A DNA stretch of 64,000 bases from Variovorax sp. RA8 (GCF_901827175.1 NZ_LR594662.1:124001-188000); one strand, 5' to 3'; numbered from the stretch's first letter, positions 7,987-17,478 are shown. Notes: generated from the letters alone by a model not told the origin. Program-made: numbers and translations.

Positions 7987-9270
7987 ATGGACACGGCCAC
8001 CATCCAAATCGGCGTCATCAAGCAGCACCTGATCGACCCCGAGATCTGCATCCGCTGCAACACCTGCGAGGCCACCTGCCCCGTCAACGCCATCACCCAC
8101 GATGACCGCAACTACGTGGTGCGTGCCGATGTCTGCAACGGCTGCATGGCGTGTATCTCGCCCTGCCCGACAGGCTCCATCGACAACTGGCGCACCATGC
8201 CCGTGGCGCGCGCGTACTCGATCGAGGAGCAGCTCACCTGGGACGAACTGCCCGCCGAGCTCACGCCCGAGCAGCTGGAAGCCGAGGGCATCGCTTCTTC
8301 CGACGAGGTCGTGATCCAGGCGCAGGCGGCGGCCGCGCCGCAGCCGCCCTCCGGACCCGGCGAAGTGGCTTTCAACTCCGCGCAGTACGGTGCCACCGTG
8401 CCGCCCTGGTCGGCCGCGCATGCCTACACCAACCTGTTCCCGCCGAAGAGCCCGACCACCGCCACCGTAGTCGGCAACTTCAACTGCACCGAGGCCGGCT
8501 ACGAGAACCAGACGCACCACGTCGTGCTGGACTTCGGCGCCATGCCCTTCCCGGTGCTGGAGGGCCAGTCGATCGCCATCATCCCGCCGGGCACCGATGC
8601 CAACGGCAAGCCGCACTTCGCGCGCCAGTACTCCATCGCCAGCCCGCGCAACGGCGAGCGGCCCGGCTACAACAACATTTCGCTGACGGTGAAGCGGGTG
8701 CTCCAGGACCACCACGGCAACCCCGTGCGCGGTGTCTGCAGCAACTACGTGTGCGACCTCAAGGTCGGCGACAAGGTGCAGGTCATCGGGCCCTTCGGCA
8801 CATCGTTCCTGATGCCCAACCATCCGAAGTCGCACATCGTGATGATCTGCACCGGCACCGGCAGCGCGCCTATGCGGGCGATGACCGAGTGGCGCCGCCG
8901 CCTGCGCAAGAGCGGCAAGTTCGAGAGCGGCAAGCTCCTGCTCTTCTTCGGCGCGCGCACCCAGCAGGAGCTGCCCTACTTCGGCCCGCTGCAGACCCTG
9001 CCCAAGGACTTCATCGACATCAACTTCGCCTTCTCGCGCACGCCGGGCCAACCCAAGCGCTACGTGCAGGACGCAATGCGCGAGCGCGCCGCGGACCTGG
9101 CCGCATTGCTGAAGGATGGGCAGAGCCACTTCTATGTCTGCGGCCTCAAGAGCATGGAAGAGGGAGTGGTGCTCGCGCTGCGTGACGTGGCGGCGGAGGC
9201 AGGCCTGGACTGGGACACGGTCGGCGCCGCGCTCAAGCGCGAAGGGCGCCTGCACCTCGAGACCTACTAA
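7987..9270 (+). CDS. boxA: Benzoyl-CoA 2,3-epoxidase, reductase subunit BoxA
   Basis: Transfers electrons from NADPH through FAD and iron-sulfur clusters to BoxB. It is 427 aa. The N-terminal ferredoxin part has two 4Fe-4S motifs: [12 protein letters not shown] (about 18-29) and [12 protein letters not shown] (about 50-61). A ferredoxin-NADP reductase part from about 155 on has [12 protein letters not shown] for [15 protein letters not shown] for the nucleotide, and [13 protein letters not shown] near the C-terminus. The start follows a strong AAGGAG at 7 bp spacing. It lies between boxB and a MaoC gene 9 bp downstream. Confidence 0.97.
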   Translation: MDTATIQIGVIKQHLIDPEICIRCNTCEATCPVNAITHDDRNYVVRADVCNGCMACISPCPTGSIDNWRTMPVARAYSIEEQLTWDELPAELTPEQLEAEGIASSDEVVIQAQAAAAPQPPSGPGEVAFNSAQYGATVPPWSAAHAYTNLFPPKSPTTATVVGNFNCTEAGYENQTHHVVLDFGAMPFPVLEGQSIAIIPPGTDANGKPHFARQYSIASPRNGERPGYNNISLTVKRVLQDHHGNPVRGVCSNYVCDLKVGDKVQVIGPFGTSFLMPNHPKSHIVMICTGTGSAPMRAMTEWRRRLRKSGKFESGKLLLFFGARTQQELPYFGPLQTLPKDFIDINFAFSRTPGQPKRYVQDAMRERAADLAALLKDGQSHFYVCGLKSMEEGVVLALRDVAAEAGLDWDTVGAALKREGRLHLETY

Positions 9271-9279
9271 GCTCGGGGC

Positions 9280-9717
9280 ATGAAGTTCGCCGAATTCCAC
9301 GTGGGCCAGGTCATCGAGGCCGGGCCCTATCTCGTCACCGAGGCCGAGCTGCTGCAGTTCGCCAAGGCCTATGACCCGCAGTGGTTCCACACCGACACCG
9401 CGGCAGCCGCGGAGGGTCCCTTCGGTGGACTGATCGCGAGTGGATGGCACACCGGCGGCATCGCGATGCGGCTGGTGACCGATGCGGCATTGGCCGGCTC
9501 GGAGTCTTTTGCCTCGCCGGGCCTGGCGTATGTGAAGTGGCCCAACCCCGTGCGGCCCGGCGATGCGCTGCGCCTCGTCGCGGATGTGATCGAGGTGCGG
9601 CGTTCGGAGAAGCGTCCGACGCTGGGCATCTTGCGGTGGAGATGGCGGCTGTTCAATCAGCGGGAGCAATTGGCGCTGGATCTGGAGGCGACGAGCTTGT
9701 TCAAGCTCGAGGTCTAA
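9280..9717 (+). CDS. MaoC-like hotdog-fold dehydratase
   Basis: A 145-aa MaoC-type hot-dog domain protein. The hydratase signature is visible: FAKAYDPQWFHTD (about 29-41), with Asp and His in the catalytic arrangement of (R)-specific enoyl-CoA hydratases, then FGGLIASGWHTGGIAMRL. It starts 9 bp after boxA and closes the unit. Its likely role is hydration of an enoyl-CoA intermediate downstream of 3,4-dehydroadipyl-CoA; that is inferred from position. The substrate is not established, and such genes occur in only some box clusters. Confidence 0.85.
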   Translation: MKFAEFHVGQVIEAGPYLVTEAELLQFAKAYDPQWFHTDTAAAAEGPFGGLIASGWHTGGIAMRLVTDAALAGSESFASPGLAYVKWPNPVRPGDALRLVADVIEVRRSEKRPTLGILRWRWRLFNQREQLALDLEATSLFKLEV

Positions 9718-9737
9718 ACAACGCTTGAGCCGCGATC

Positions 9738-10028
9738 GTGACCGCCGGCGGCCAAACCCTGCTGGAGTACGCCTATGACGCCGCTGGCCGGGTGTACTCG
9801 CTGACCCAGCAGGTTGCCCGGCCGGATAACCCAGCCGGCCCCAACATGACGGTGAGCATCGCGCCCGTCAGCAGGGAAAGAGTTGTGGACGCGTACCAAC
9901 TTTGACGGTCCTTCTCCTGGATTGGCATATGGAAACGGAAGAATCTGTCGGCTGAGAGTCCTGAGGTTGCAATTGGAGCCTCAAGTCCAAAGCGCAAACT
10001 CCTCATTCATCCGGCATGGATCCCTCGG
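9738..10028 (+). pseudogene. Decayed Rhs/YD-repeat fragment
   Basis: This 311-bp gap holds no intact gene but translates into YD-repeat remnants. From 9738 one frame reads LLEYAYDAAGRVYSLTQQVA before stopping at 9905. The next frame, from about 9898, continues with FDGPSPGLAYGNGR, resembling the GPxxxLxYGNG segment of Rhs proteins. The frame switch and absence of any flanking Rhs core indicate a relic of a larger gene, ending near the DMT transporter stop. Confidence 0.65.
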
Positions 10029-10916
10029 CTACGACGACCCCTGCGACCGCACCGCTCTAGTCTTCGCTGCCAGCACCAACCCAATCCCCCCGAGAATCGC
10101 GACCGAGCAGAGCATCAATCGCGGCGTAATCGCCTCCGACAGAAAAATCACCCCCCCGAAAGCCGCAATCAGCGGCACCGACAGCTGCACCGTCGCCGCC
10201 CGCATCGCCGACAACCCAGGCAGCGCCGCATACCAGATCACATACCCGATGCCCGAGGTCAGCGCGCCCGAGGCCACGGCGAGCGCGACGCCGGCCGCAT
10301 CGGCGTGCGCGCTGCCGGCCAACACGACGCTCAGCGCCAATGCCATCGGCGCCGCCCGCACGAAGTTGCGCGCCGTCGCGGCCAGCGGGTCGGCCACGCC
10401 CCGCCCGCGCAGCGAATACACGCCCCAGGCCACGCCCGCGACTGCCATCAGCGTCGCGCCCAACGGCGGCGGCGCCGCCACGCCCGGTGACACCAGGTAG
10501 ACCAACCCCGCAACCGCCAGCACAAAGCCCGACCACGCCACCGGCCCGAACATCTCGCCCGCGCGCAGCCCGGCGCCGAGCATCGTGAGCTGCACCGCGC
10601 CGAACAGAATCAGCGCCCCGGTCCCGGCCGGCAGGCTGAGGTAGGCGAAGGAAAAGAAAGCGACATACGCGAACAGCATCGCCGCCGCCAGCCAGTCCGC
10701 GCGCCCGCCCGCCTCCGGCCGAGAGCGAAGGCGCACGACCAGCGCGAGCGTGAGCGCGCCCGCCACCAGCCGGATGCTGCCGAAGCTGGCCGCGTCGATG
10801 CCGCCTTGCTGCAGCGCCATGCGGCACAGCAGCGAGTTGGCCGCGAAGGCCAGCATGGCCGCGACGGTGAGAGCGACGACCCGCAAGCCGGGCGGGCCGT
10901 CGCGCGGCTCAGGCAT
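10029..10916 (-). CDS. EamA/DMT-superfamily transporter
   Basis: A 295-aa inner-membrane protein with about ten hydrophobic helices in two EamA repeats (residues about 12-140 and 150-280). The first begins VALTVAAMLAFAANSLLCRM; the second repeat includes GYVIWYAALPGLSAMRAA, typical of drug/metabolite transporters. The substrate is unknown. The start overlaps the end of the DUF2182 gene by 8 bp, so DUF1326, DUF2182 and this gene are probably one transcript. The 3' end abuts the decayed Rhs fragment. Confidence 0.88.
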   Translation of the reverse strand: MPEPRDGPPGLRVVALTVAAMLAFAANSLLCRMALQQGGIDAASFGSIRLVAGALTLALVVRLRSRPEAGGRADWLAAAMLFAYVAFFSFAYLSLPAGTGALILFGAVQLTMLGAGLRAGEMFGPVAWSGFVLAVAGLVYLVSPGVAAPPPLGATLMAVAGVAWGVYSLRGRGVADPLAATARNFVRAAPMALALSVVLAGSAHADAAGVALAVASGALTSGIGYVIWYAALPGLSAMRAATVQLSVPLIAAFGGVIFLSEAITPRLMLCSVAILGGIGLVLAAKTRAVRSQGSS

Positions 10917-11739
10917 GAAGGACCACCAGCAACGCGGCCCCGCCCAGCAGCGCGACGCCCAGCGGCGCGCTGAGCCGCCGGCCCCACGGAACGTTCTTCT
11001 CGACCGCCATCAGCGCAGCCAGCAACAGCATCCAGCCCAGGCTGCCGGTGCCCATCGCGAACATCAGCAGCATCAGCGCCCAGCAGCAGCCCACGCAGAA
11101 CAGGCCGTGGTGCGCGCCCAGCGCGAAGGCCTGGCGCGCCGGCGCCGGCCCGCGCCAGTGCGCCATGACGAAGCCCAGCGGCGTGCGGCATTTGTCCAGG
11201 CACCGGTGCTTGAGCCGGCTGAACTGGAAGGCGCCGGCCAGCGCAAGGGTCGCGGCGCCGATCAGCCAGCCGTGCCACGCCAGCGTGGGCGAGCGCGCCA
11301 GCAGCGCGAGGATCAGCTCGTGCAGCCCGTGCGCGAGCAGCCCGAAGACGCCCCACACCGCCATGTAGCCCAGGCCGAGCAGCGCGAGCAGGCGCCCATG
11401 GTCCGGCCGCCGCGCCGTCATGCGGTCGAACACGTCGAACAGGGGCAGGGTGGTGGGCAGCATCATGGCCGCGGTCATGAGGATCCAGGCCAGGGCATAG
11501 AGCATCGCCGGCACCAGCAGCTCGCCTGCGGGCAGGGCGCGGCAGAGGGAGGCCGCGGGCCCCGAAGCCAGCCAGTCGCCGTGCTCGAGGTAGCGCCCGT
11601 AGGGGCTGCGGGCCCACGCCCACAGCGCCACCCAGGCCAGCGCGACGAGGGCCACGAGCAGCGGCAGGAACACCCGCCGATGGCGCGCGGCGCCGGGGCG
11701 AAGCCGGGCCGGCCGCGCGATGCCCGCAGGGGCGTCCAT
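10909..11739 (-). CDS. DUF2182 family integral membrane protein
   Basis: A 276-aa polytopic membrane protein. The family signature is AWILMTAAMMLPTTLPL (about 88-104), followed later by a Cys-rich HRCLDKCRTPLGF segment and GLFCVGCCWALMLLMF. These conserved Met/Cys/His positions suggest metal handling but no activity has been shown for the family to my knowledge. It follows the DUF1326 gene by 12 bp and overlaps the DMT gene. DUF2182 and DUF1326 genes are frequently adjacent, so they probably act together. Confidence 0.85.
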   Translation of the reverse strand: MDAPAGIARPARLRPGAARHRRVFLPLLVALVALAWVALWAWARSPYGRYLEHGDWLASGPAASLCRALPAGELLVPAMLYALAWILMTAAMMLPTTLPLFDVFDRMTARRPDHGRLLALLGLGYMAVWGVFGLLAHGLHELILALLARSPTLAWHGWLIGAATLALAGAFQFSRLKHRCLDKCRTPLGFVMAHWRGPAPARQAFALGAHHGLFCVGCCWALMLLMFAMGTGSLGWMLLLAALMAVEKNVPWGRRLSAPLGVALLGGAALLVVLHA

Positions 11740-11751
11740 CGCCTCACCGCT

Positions 11752-12354
11752 TCAGGCGTCGAAGACGAAGGTGCTCTGCAGCGCGTTGTGGTTCTTGATG
11801 TCGACGTCGATGCCCAACGCGGCGTTCTTCGAGCGATAGACCGGCGCCTTGCCGACGAAGACCGGCGCGCCCGGCACGGTGGAGAACACGGTGTCCGACA
11901 GCACCGTCTGCCCGCCGGTCGCGCCGCGGTAGGGTTCGAGCTCGGCGTAGTAGGCGGTGCCGATCTCGAGCTTGCCCTTGCCCTCGTTCACATGGAAGCC
12001 GATGGGCGCCCGCTCCACCGACACCACCGTGCCGATCAGCTTGGCCAGGTCTGCGATCGGCCCGCCGGCCTGTCCGGTATAGACCTTGAGCAGCGCTTCC
12101 TCCTGCTCCTTGGAGGCGTTGTCGTCCACGAAGATCGCCGCCGTCCAGTTGCCTTCCAGGATGTTGCCGGGCACATGGGCCACGGCTGCGATGGTGTTGC
12201 CGCCGACGTCGAGGCCATCGACCGTTCCCTTGTCGATGCGCCACGCGACGATGGTGTCGCAGGTGCCGTTGTCCGGGTCCTCGCCGATCCAGCAGGGGCA
12301 CAGCACGTTGCAGTTGCAGACCTCGAGCAGGCGACCTTCCAGGTGATAGCTCAT
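11752..12354 (-). CDS. DUF1326 domain protein
   Basis: A 200-aa soluble protein covering a DUF1326 domain. The N-terminal LLEVCNCNVLCPCWIGEDPD carries a CxC...CxC cysteine cluster (about residues 13-22) that could bind a metal. No signal peptide is visible. First gene of the DUF1326-DUF2182-DMT unit. Function is unknown; the recurring pairing with DUF2182 suggests a role in metal-related membrane biology, which is inference. Confidence 0.87.
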   Translation of the reverse strand: MSYHLEGRLLEVCNCNVLCPCWIGEDPDNGTCDTIVAWRIDKGTVDGLDVGGNTIAAVAHVPGNILEGNWTAAIFVDDNASKEQEEALLKVYTGQAGGPIADLAKLIGTVVSVERAPIGFHVNEGKGKLEIGTAYYAELEPYRGATGGQTVLSDTVFSTVPGAPVFVGKAPVYRSKNAALGIDVDIKNHNALQSTFVFDA

Positions 12355-12545
12355 TGCGACCTCCGTTGCAGCATCACTGACAGGGACCTTGTCGCCGCGA
12401 TGGGCGGCAAGAGGGGAGAGAAATGCTACGCCTCGCGGCCCGGCGCGTCCATGTGCCGAATGGCCGGGCCGCGGGTCGGTTGGCTGGCGGGAAGAGATGG
12501 CCGATCAGTGGCGTCGAAGCGTGCCTCACCTCTGCGCGCGTGGTG
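12355..12545. other. Intergenic region with possible LysR-gene terminator
   Basis: 191 bp between the DUF1326 start and the LysR stop. On the minus strand a stem CTTGCCGCC / GGCGACAAG at about 12390-12412 with one mismatch could terminate the LysR transcript, but no T-run follows, so this is weak. Nothing else was recognised. Confidence 0.3.
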
Positions 12546-13433
12546 TCATGCGCAAACCTCTCGGACACGGGCGCGTAGCCAGCGATGCGCGAGATCGCCA
12601 TCCATTCGTGGATGCCACATCATCGACACCGTGAGCTCCGGTGCCGCCATCGGGAGCGGGAAGCTGTGCAGCCCGCTTCTCAGTCCCGCGGTGTGCCGTT
12701 CGGGAACACTGGCGATCAGGTCGCAGGTGCGTGCCAGTGCCAACGCGGTCGAAAAGCCGCCGACGACCGTGGCGATATCCCGCTCCAGGCCGAACGGCCT
12801 CAATGCCTCGTCGATCGGACCCTTGTCGAAGCCGCGGCGCGACACGGCGACATGCCTCCCGGCTGCATAGCGGGCCGCAGTGATCTCGGCCTGGCACAGC
12901 GGATGCCCTGGGCGCACGACGCCGATGAACCGGTCGCGGAACAATGCCTGCACACGGACTTCGGGACTCGTCGTCTCGCCGATGACGCCCGTCTCCAGAT
13001 CCACGCTCCCGTCCCGGAGCAAGGTGCTCTCCCTGTCCGGTTTCTGCACGAAGCGCAGCCGTACGCCAGGCGCTTGCACGCCGATCAGGTCGATGAGGCC
13101 GGGGCCGAAGGTTTCGACAAAGCCTTCGCTGGACCGCAGCGTGAATATCCGCTTGAGCTCCTTCGGATCCAGTGCCTCGGCAGGTCGCAGGACCGCCTCG
13201 GCTTCCTGGACAAGGCGATTGACCTGCTCGCGCAGTTCGACGGCGCGTGGCGTCGGCACGAGGCCGCGCCCGGCCCTGACCAGGAGCGGGTCACCGGTCG
13301 TGTCACGCAGTCGCGCCAGCGCCCGGCTCATCGCCGACGGGCTCAGCCGCAACCGCCGGGCCGCGCGCGCGACGCTGCCTTCGGCGAGCAGGACATCCAG
13401 GGTGACAAGCAGGTTGAAGTCGGGCGCGGACAT
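12546..13433 (-). CDS. LysR-family transcriptional regulator
   Basis: A 295-aa LysR-type regulator. An N-terminal winged helix-turn-helix covers about residues 5-64 (LLAEGSVARAARRLRLSPSA then MSRALARLRDTTGDPLLVR), followed by an effector-binding domain. It is divergent from a cupin-MFS pair whose first gene starts 123 bp away, the usual arrangement for a LysR regulator and its target. The inducer cannot be read from the sequence. The intergenic space holds no clear T-N11-A site that I could fix. Confidence 0.9.
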   Translation of the reverse strand: MSAPDFNLLVTLDVLLAEGSVARAARRLRLSPSAMSRALARLRDTTGDPLLVRAGRGLVPTPRAVELREQVNRLVQEAEAVLRPAEALDPKELKRIFTLRSSEGFVETFGPGLIDLIGVQAPGVRLRFVQKPDRESTLLRDGSVDLETGVIGETTSPEVRVQALFRDRFIGVVRPGHPLCQAEITAARYAAGRHVAVSRRGFDKGPIDEALRPFGLERDIATVVGGFSTALALARTCDLIASVPERHTAGLRSGLHSFPLPMAAPELTVSMMWHPRMDGDLAHRWLRARVREVCA

Positions 13434-13556
13434 CGGCCAACGCTAGCACGGGACGGCCGTGACATGGCGTCAAACGCATGAATATCCTGCAACTGCTGCG
13501 TCTTCCGCTATTTCAGGCGGCGACCTATCTTCCTGGACATGAATCAAGGAGTACTC

Positions 13557-14102
13557 ATGAACAGCAATACCTTTGAGATGTCGATCGATGGAATCAGGTC
13601 GGTTTGGGGGCCTCTCGACGACCATGTGATCGCCAGCTGCAGCCGGCACCTCGAGAACCTCCTGCGGGCCCCAGCCACGGAGCCGTGGCTGGCGGCGTTG
13701 CACCGCGAAGCACCGGCCAACAAGGAGTTGTACCGGGACCCGACGCACGGATTCGTGCTCCTGGCCCACACGGAACATGCGGGGCTCTACAGGCCGCCAC
13801 ACGACCACGGGAGGGGTTGGGTCATCTATGCGGTCCAGCACGGCCAGGTCGAGATGAGAACCTATGCCCGGGTCGCGAATGCCGATGGCAGCGTACGGTT
13901 GGTGCGCAGGGATTCGACCTTGCTGCGCCCCGGGCAGGTGCAGGTGTATCTGCCAGGCGACATCCATGACACGCGTTGCATGACCGGGACCGCGCTTCTG
14001 TTCCGCTTCACGGAGCGCGACTTGAAGAAGGAGGACCAGGAAGAACATCGGGTGTCGAGGTTCGTGGAGCGTGACGGCAACTGGACGCTCGGCACGCCAT
14101 GA
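13557..14102 (+). CDS. Small cupin-fold protein, cysteine-dioxygenase-like
   Basis: A 181-aa protein with one cupin barrel. GLYRPPHDHGRGWVIYAV (about 77-94) carries the first metal motif with two histidines, and VYLPGDIHDTRCM (about 131-143) the second. Arrangement and length resemble cysteine-dioxygenase-type or unclassified metal cupins; the substrate is unknown. The ATG at 13557 follows AAGGAG at proper spacing, preferred to ATG 13539. Its stop overlaps the MFS start by 4 bp (ATGA), so the two are translationally coupled, and the pair is divergent from a LysR gene. Confidence 0.78.
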   Translation: MNSNTFEMSIDGIRSVWGPLDDHVIASCSRHLENLLRAPATEPWLAALHREAPANKELYRDPTHGFVLLAHTEHAGLYRPPHDHGRGWVIYAVQHGQVEMRTYARVANADGSVRLVRRDSTLLRPGQVQVYLPGDIHDTRCMTGTALLFRFTERDLKKEDQEEHRVSRFVERDGNWTLGTP

Positions 14103-15664
14103 CGAAGCGCCTCACCCCAGGTGTGGGAAGCCGCGTGGCGCCGGGGTCGATGGCATCCAGCGCGCTCGATGCGGCCCCCGCGCCTTCCTTGCCGTCGGGC
14201 GCCGTCGCGGTCGCGGCTGTGCTCGCGGCCATGGTGCTTGTGGTGCTCGACGCGGGCATCGTCAACGTGGCATTGCCGACGATCGCAGGAGCGCTGCAGG
14301 TGACGCCCGCCATGTCGGTATGGATCGTTACGGCGTACCAGGCGGCGCTCGTGATGGGCTTGCTGCCCTTGGCCGCACTCGGGGAGAGCGTGGGCCATCG
14401 CCGGGTTTTCACGGCCGGCGTTGCCGTGTTCACGGCAGCATCGGTCTTGTGCGCCTGCGCGCCGTCGCTACCGTGGCTGGTCGCCGCCCGCTTCCTCCAG
14501 GGCCTCGGTGGGGCTGGCGTCATGGCGCTCGGCGTCGCCCTGTTGCGTGCCGTCGTTCCGCACCGGCAGCTTGGCGCCGCCATCGGCTGGAATGCGCTTG
14601 CGGTTGCGCTGTCTTCCGCAGCCGGTCCGGCGATCGGCGCGATGATCCTGTCGGGGCTGGGTTGGCACTGGCTGTTCGCGCTGAACCTGCCCCTGGGAGG
14701 CGCCGTGTTGCTCGCCGCCCGGGCGCTGCCGCGCCGCGGCGGTACCGGTCGACGGCTGGACCGGCTCAGCGTGGCGCTCAATGCCGGCGCCTTCGCGGCG
14801 CTGGTCTTGGGCGCCGACCTGCTGCTGGAGAAGCCGTTGGCGGCGGCCGCACTGTTGGCCGTGGGCGGCTTTGTCCTGACGGCGCTGGTCCGGCGCGAAA
14901 TGCCCAAGGACGCGCCCATGATTCCGCTCGACCTGCTTCGTGCGATGCCGTTCCGGATCTCCGTGGTCGCGTCGGTCTGCTGCTTCGCCGGTACGACCGC
15001 CGGGTTGATGGCGCTGCCTTTCCATCTTCAGCATGGCCTGGGGCAGGACGCCTTCACGGCCGGGCTGTGCATGACGCCCTGGCCCTTGACGGTGGCTCTT
15101 GTGGCGCCGCTCGCCGGGCGCATCGCCGAGCGCGTATCGACCGCCTGGCTCTGTGCCGCAGGCGGTGCGCTGGTCGCCGTCGGCCTCGCGGCTGCCTCGC
15201 TTTGGCCGCTGCAGGGTCCGGTGCCGCTGGTCCTGCTCACCGTGCTGTGCGGCCTGGGCTTCGGCATCTTCCAGGTGCCCAACAACCGCAGCATGTTCCT
15301 CTCGGCACCACCCGAACGAAGTGGAGCCGCAGGCGGCATGCAAGGCACCGCCAGGTTGGCCGGCCAGACCGCCGGCGGGGTCATCACGAGCCTGCTCTTC
15401 AGCGTCGCGCCCGACGATCTGGCGCCGCGGATCGGCCTCGCCATCGGCGCCGTGCTGGCCTTGGCGGCAGCCATCGTGAGCATGGCGCGCGCAAGACCCG
15501 CGATGCAGCAACCCTCAGGCCGGCGGCACGCGACGCCGCACGCTCAGCGCCTGTCGAGCAGGCGCCTGAGCAGGTCCTCGAGCTGGTCGGCGTCCACCGG
15601 CTTGGTCAGGTGTGCGAAGAAGCCGGCGTCGAAGCTCAGCTGGCGGTCGCGCTCCTGCCCGTAG
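14099..15664 (+). CDS. MFS transporter, EmrB/QacA-like (14-TM drug-efflux type)
   Basis: A 521-aa multidrug-type major facilitator. The first helix carries VVLDAGIVNVALPTIAGAL and motif A-like LGESVGHRRVF follows around residues 100-110; motif C-like VALSSAAGPAIGAMI is near 167-181. It exports an unknown compound across the inner membrane. It is coupled to the upstream cupin gene. The conserved transporter part ends near 15545; the last 40 or so residues are Ser/Arg-rich and are the antisense of the kinase receiver domain on the other strand, so the normal stop has probably been lost. Confidence 0.9.
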   Translation: MTKRLTPGVGSRVAPGSMASSALDAAPAPSLPSGAVAVAAVLAAMVLVVLDAGIVNVALPTIAGALQVTPAMSVWIVTAYQAALVMGLLPLAALGESVGHRRVFTAGVAVFTAASVLCACAPSLPWLVAARFLQGLGGAGVMALGVALLRAVVPHRQLGAAIGWNALAVALSSAAGPAIGAMILSGLGWHWLFALNLPLGGAVLLAARALPRRGGTGRRLDRLSVALNAGAFAALVLGADLLLEKPLAAAALLAVGGFVLTALVRREMPKDAPMIPLDLLRAMPFRISVVASVCCFAGTTAGLMALPFHLQHGLGQDAFTAGLCMTPWPLTVALVAPLAGRIAERVSTAWLCAAGGALVAVGLAAASLWPLQGPVPLVLLTVLCGLGFGIFQVPNNRSMFLSAPPERSGAAGGMQGTARLAGQTAGGVITSLLFSVAPDDLAPRIGLAIGAVLALAAAIVSMARARPAMQQPSGRRHATPHAQRLSSRRLSRSSSWSASTGLVRCAKKPASKLSWRSRSCP

Positions 15665-17478
15665 CCGGTGATCGCGATCAGCGGGGGCGGGTTCGCGACC
15701 TCGGCGCGCACGCGCTCGGCCACCTGCAGGCCGCTGAGTCCGGGCAGCCCGATATCAAGCAGCACCAGGTCGGGCGCCAGCTGCTTGATGGCGTCCAGCG
15801 CCGTCGGGCCGTCGTGCCGCACCGACGCGCGGCAGCCCAGCACCTCCATCAGCTCGGCCATGGTGTGGGCCGAGTCCTGGTTGTCGTCCACCACCAGCAC
15901 CAACGGACGGCCGTCGAGCTGTGTTCCGTCCGCCTGCCCCCGCTCGGCGATCGTCGGCGGCACCGACAGCGGCAGCCGCACCACGAATTCGCTCCCTTCG
16001 CCCGGCACGCCCCTGCTGTAGGCAGCCACGTCCCCACTATGCAGGCTGACCAGCTGCTGGACCAGGCTCAGCCCGAGCCCCAGCCCGCCCTGCAGCCGCG
16101 CGACGTCCTGCTCGCCCTGCTCGAAGAGGTTGAAGATGCGCCCGATGTCCTGCGACGCGATGCCGGGCCCGTCGTCGCGCACCGTGAGCACCGCCTTGTC
16201 GCCGTCGCGGTCGGCGCGGACGTGCACATGGCCACCGGCCGGCGTGAACTTGATGGCGTTGCCCACCAGGTTGCTCAGCACCTGGATCAGGCGCGCCCGA
16301 TCGCCGGTGACCCACAGCGCCGTGTCATCGGCCTCGATCCGCAGCTGCTGCGACTTGTTCTCGGCCGCGGGTGCCGTCGCCTCGATGGCCTCCGCCACCA
16401 CCTCCTTCAGGTCGACCGGCTTCGCTTCCAGCCGGATCTTTCCGCTGGTGATGCGGCCGATGTCCAGCAGGTCGTCCACCAGCCGCACCATCTGCTTGAG
16501 CTGGCGCGCGATCGTCTCTTGCGCCAGCCGCAGCGTGCGGCTCTCCAGCTTCTCGCGGGCCATCAGCGCCAGCGCGTTCGAGATCGGCGCCAGCGGGTTA
16601 CGCAGCTCGTGGCCCAGCATGGCCAGGAAGGTGCTGATGCGCCGGCCCTCGTCCTCCAGCGAGCTGGCACGGCGCTGCTCGGTAAGGTCGCGCGTCACCT
16701 TGGCGAAGCCGCGCAGCGTGCCGGTCTCGTCGTGCAACGCCGTGATCACCACGCCGGCCCAGAAGCGGGTGCCGTCCTTGCGCACGCGCCAGCCTTCGTC
16801 CTGGAACCGCCCGTCCCGGCGTGCGATGCGCAGCTCCTCGTTGGGCCAGCCGGTGGCCTGCGCGTCGGGCGGGTAGAAGGTCGAGAAATGCCGGCCGATG
16901 ATCTCGTGCGCCTCGTAGCCCTTGAAACGCCGCGCGCCGGCGTTCCAGCTCACCACGTGGCCGCTGGGGTCGAGCATGAAGATCGCGTAGTCCTTCACGC
17001 CCTCCATCAGCAGCCGGAAGCGCTCCTCGCTCATGCGCAGCTGCTCTTCGTGGCGGCGGCGATCCGTCAGGTCGCGGGTGATCTTGGAAAAGCCGCGGAA
17101 GTGTCCGTCCGCGTCGATCAGCCGAGTGATGATGACGTTGGCCCAGAAGCGCGTGCCGTCCTTGCGCAGGCGCCAGCCCTCGTCCTCGAAGCGCCCGGTC
17201 TCGCGCGCCACCTTCAGCTCGTGCTCGGGCCAGCCGCGCTCGAGCTGTTCCGCCGGATAGAAGATGGAGAAATGGCGCCCGATCACCTCGTGCGCCGCGT
17301 AGCCCTTGATCCTGCGTGCACCGGTGTTCCAGCTGCGAACCACCCCGCCCGGGTCCAGGAGGAAGATGGCGTAGTCGCCCACCGCGTCGACCATCAGCCG
17401 GAAGTCCGCGTCGCCGGGTGCGGTCAGCGCCGGCGGCGGGGCGACGGGCGGGAATGGGACTTCGCGGGCATCTGCCAT
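15544..17478 (-). CDS. Hybrid sensor histidine kinase (PAS-PAS-HisKA-HATPase-REC)
   Basis: A 644-aa cytoplasmic hybrid kinase with no membrane segment. Two closely related PAS domains (about 25-140 and 150-270) share the pattern IGRHFSxFYP and KDGTRFWA. HisKA has phospho-His in MLGHELRNPLAPISNAL (about 290), and HATPase_c shows NLVGNAIKFTPAGG and GGLGLGLSLVQQL. The receiver carries the phospho-Asp in LVLLDIGLPGLSGL (about 571) and the TKPVD lysine. The start MADAREVPFPP at 17478 is chosen because upstream sequence is unlike the family, although the frame stays open far upstream. No output regulator is adjacent. The 3' end overlaps the MFS gene. Confidence 0.9.
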   Translation of the reverse strand: MADAREVPFPPVAPPPALTAPGDADFRLMVDAVGDYAIFLLDPGGVVRSWNTGARRIKGYAAHEVIGRHFSIFYPAEQLERGWPEHELKVARETGRFEDEGWRLRKDGTRFWANVIITRLIDADGHFRGFSKITRDLTDRRRHEEQLRMSEERFRLLMEGVKDYAIFMLDPSGHVVSWNAGARRFKGYEAHEIIGRHFSTFYPPDAQATGWPNEELRIARRDGRFQDEGWRVRKDGTRFWAGVVITALHDETGTLRGFAKVTRDLTEQRRASSLEDEGRRISTFLAMLGHELRNPLAPISNALALMAREKLESRTLRLAQETIARQLKQMVRLVDDLLDIGRITSGKIRLEAKPVDLKEVVAEAIEATAPAAENKSQQLRIEADDTALWVTGDRARLIQVLSNLVGNAIKFTPAGGHVHVRADRDGDKAVLTVRDDGPGIASQDIGRIFNLFEQGEQDVARLQGGLGLGLSLVQQLVSLHSGDVAAYSRGVPGEGSEFVVRLPLSVPPTIAERGQADGTQLDGRPLVLVVDDNQDSAHTMAELMEVLGCRASVRHDGPTALDAIKQLAPDLVLLDIGLPGLSGLQVAERVRAEVANPPPLIAITGYGQERDRQLSFDAGFFAHLTKPVDADQLEDLLRRLLDRR

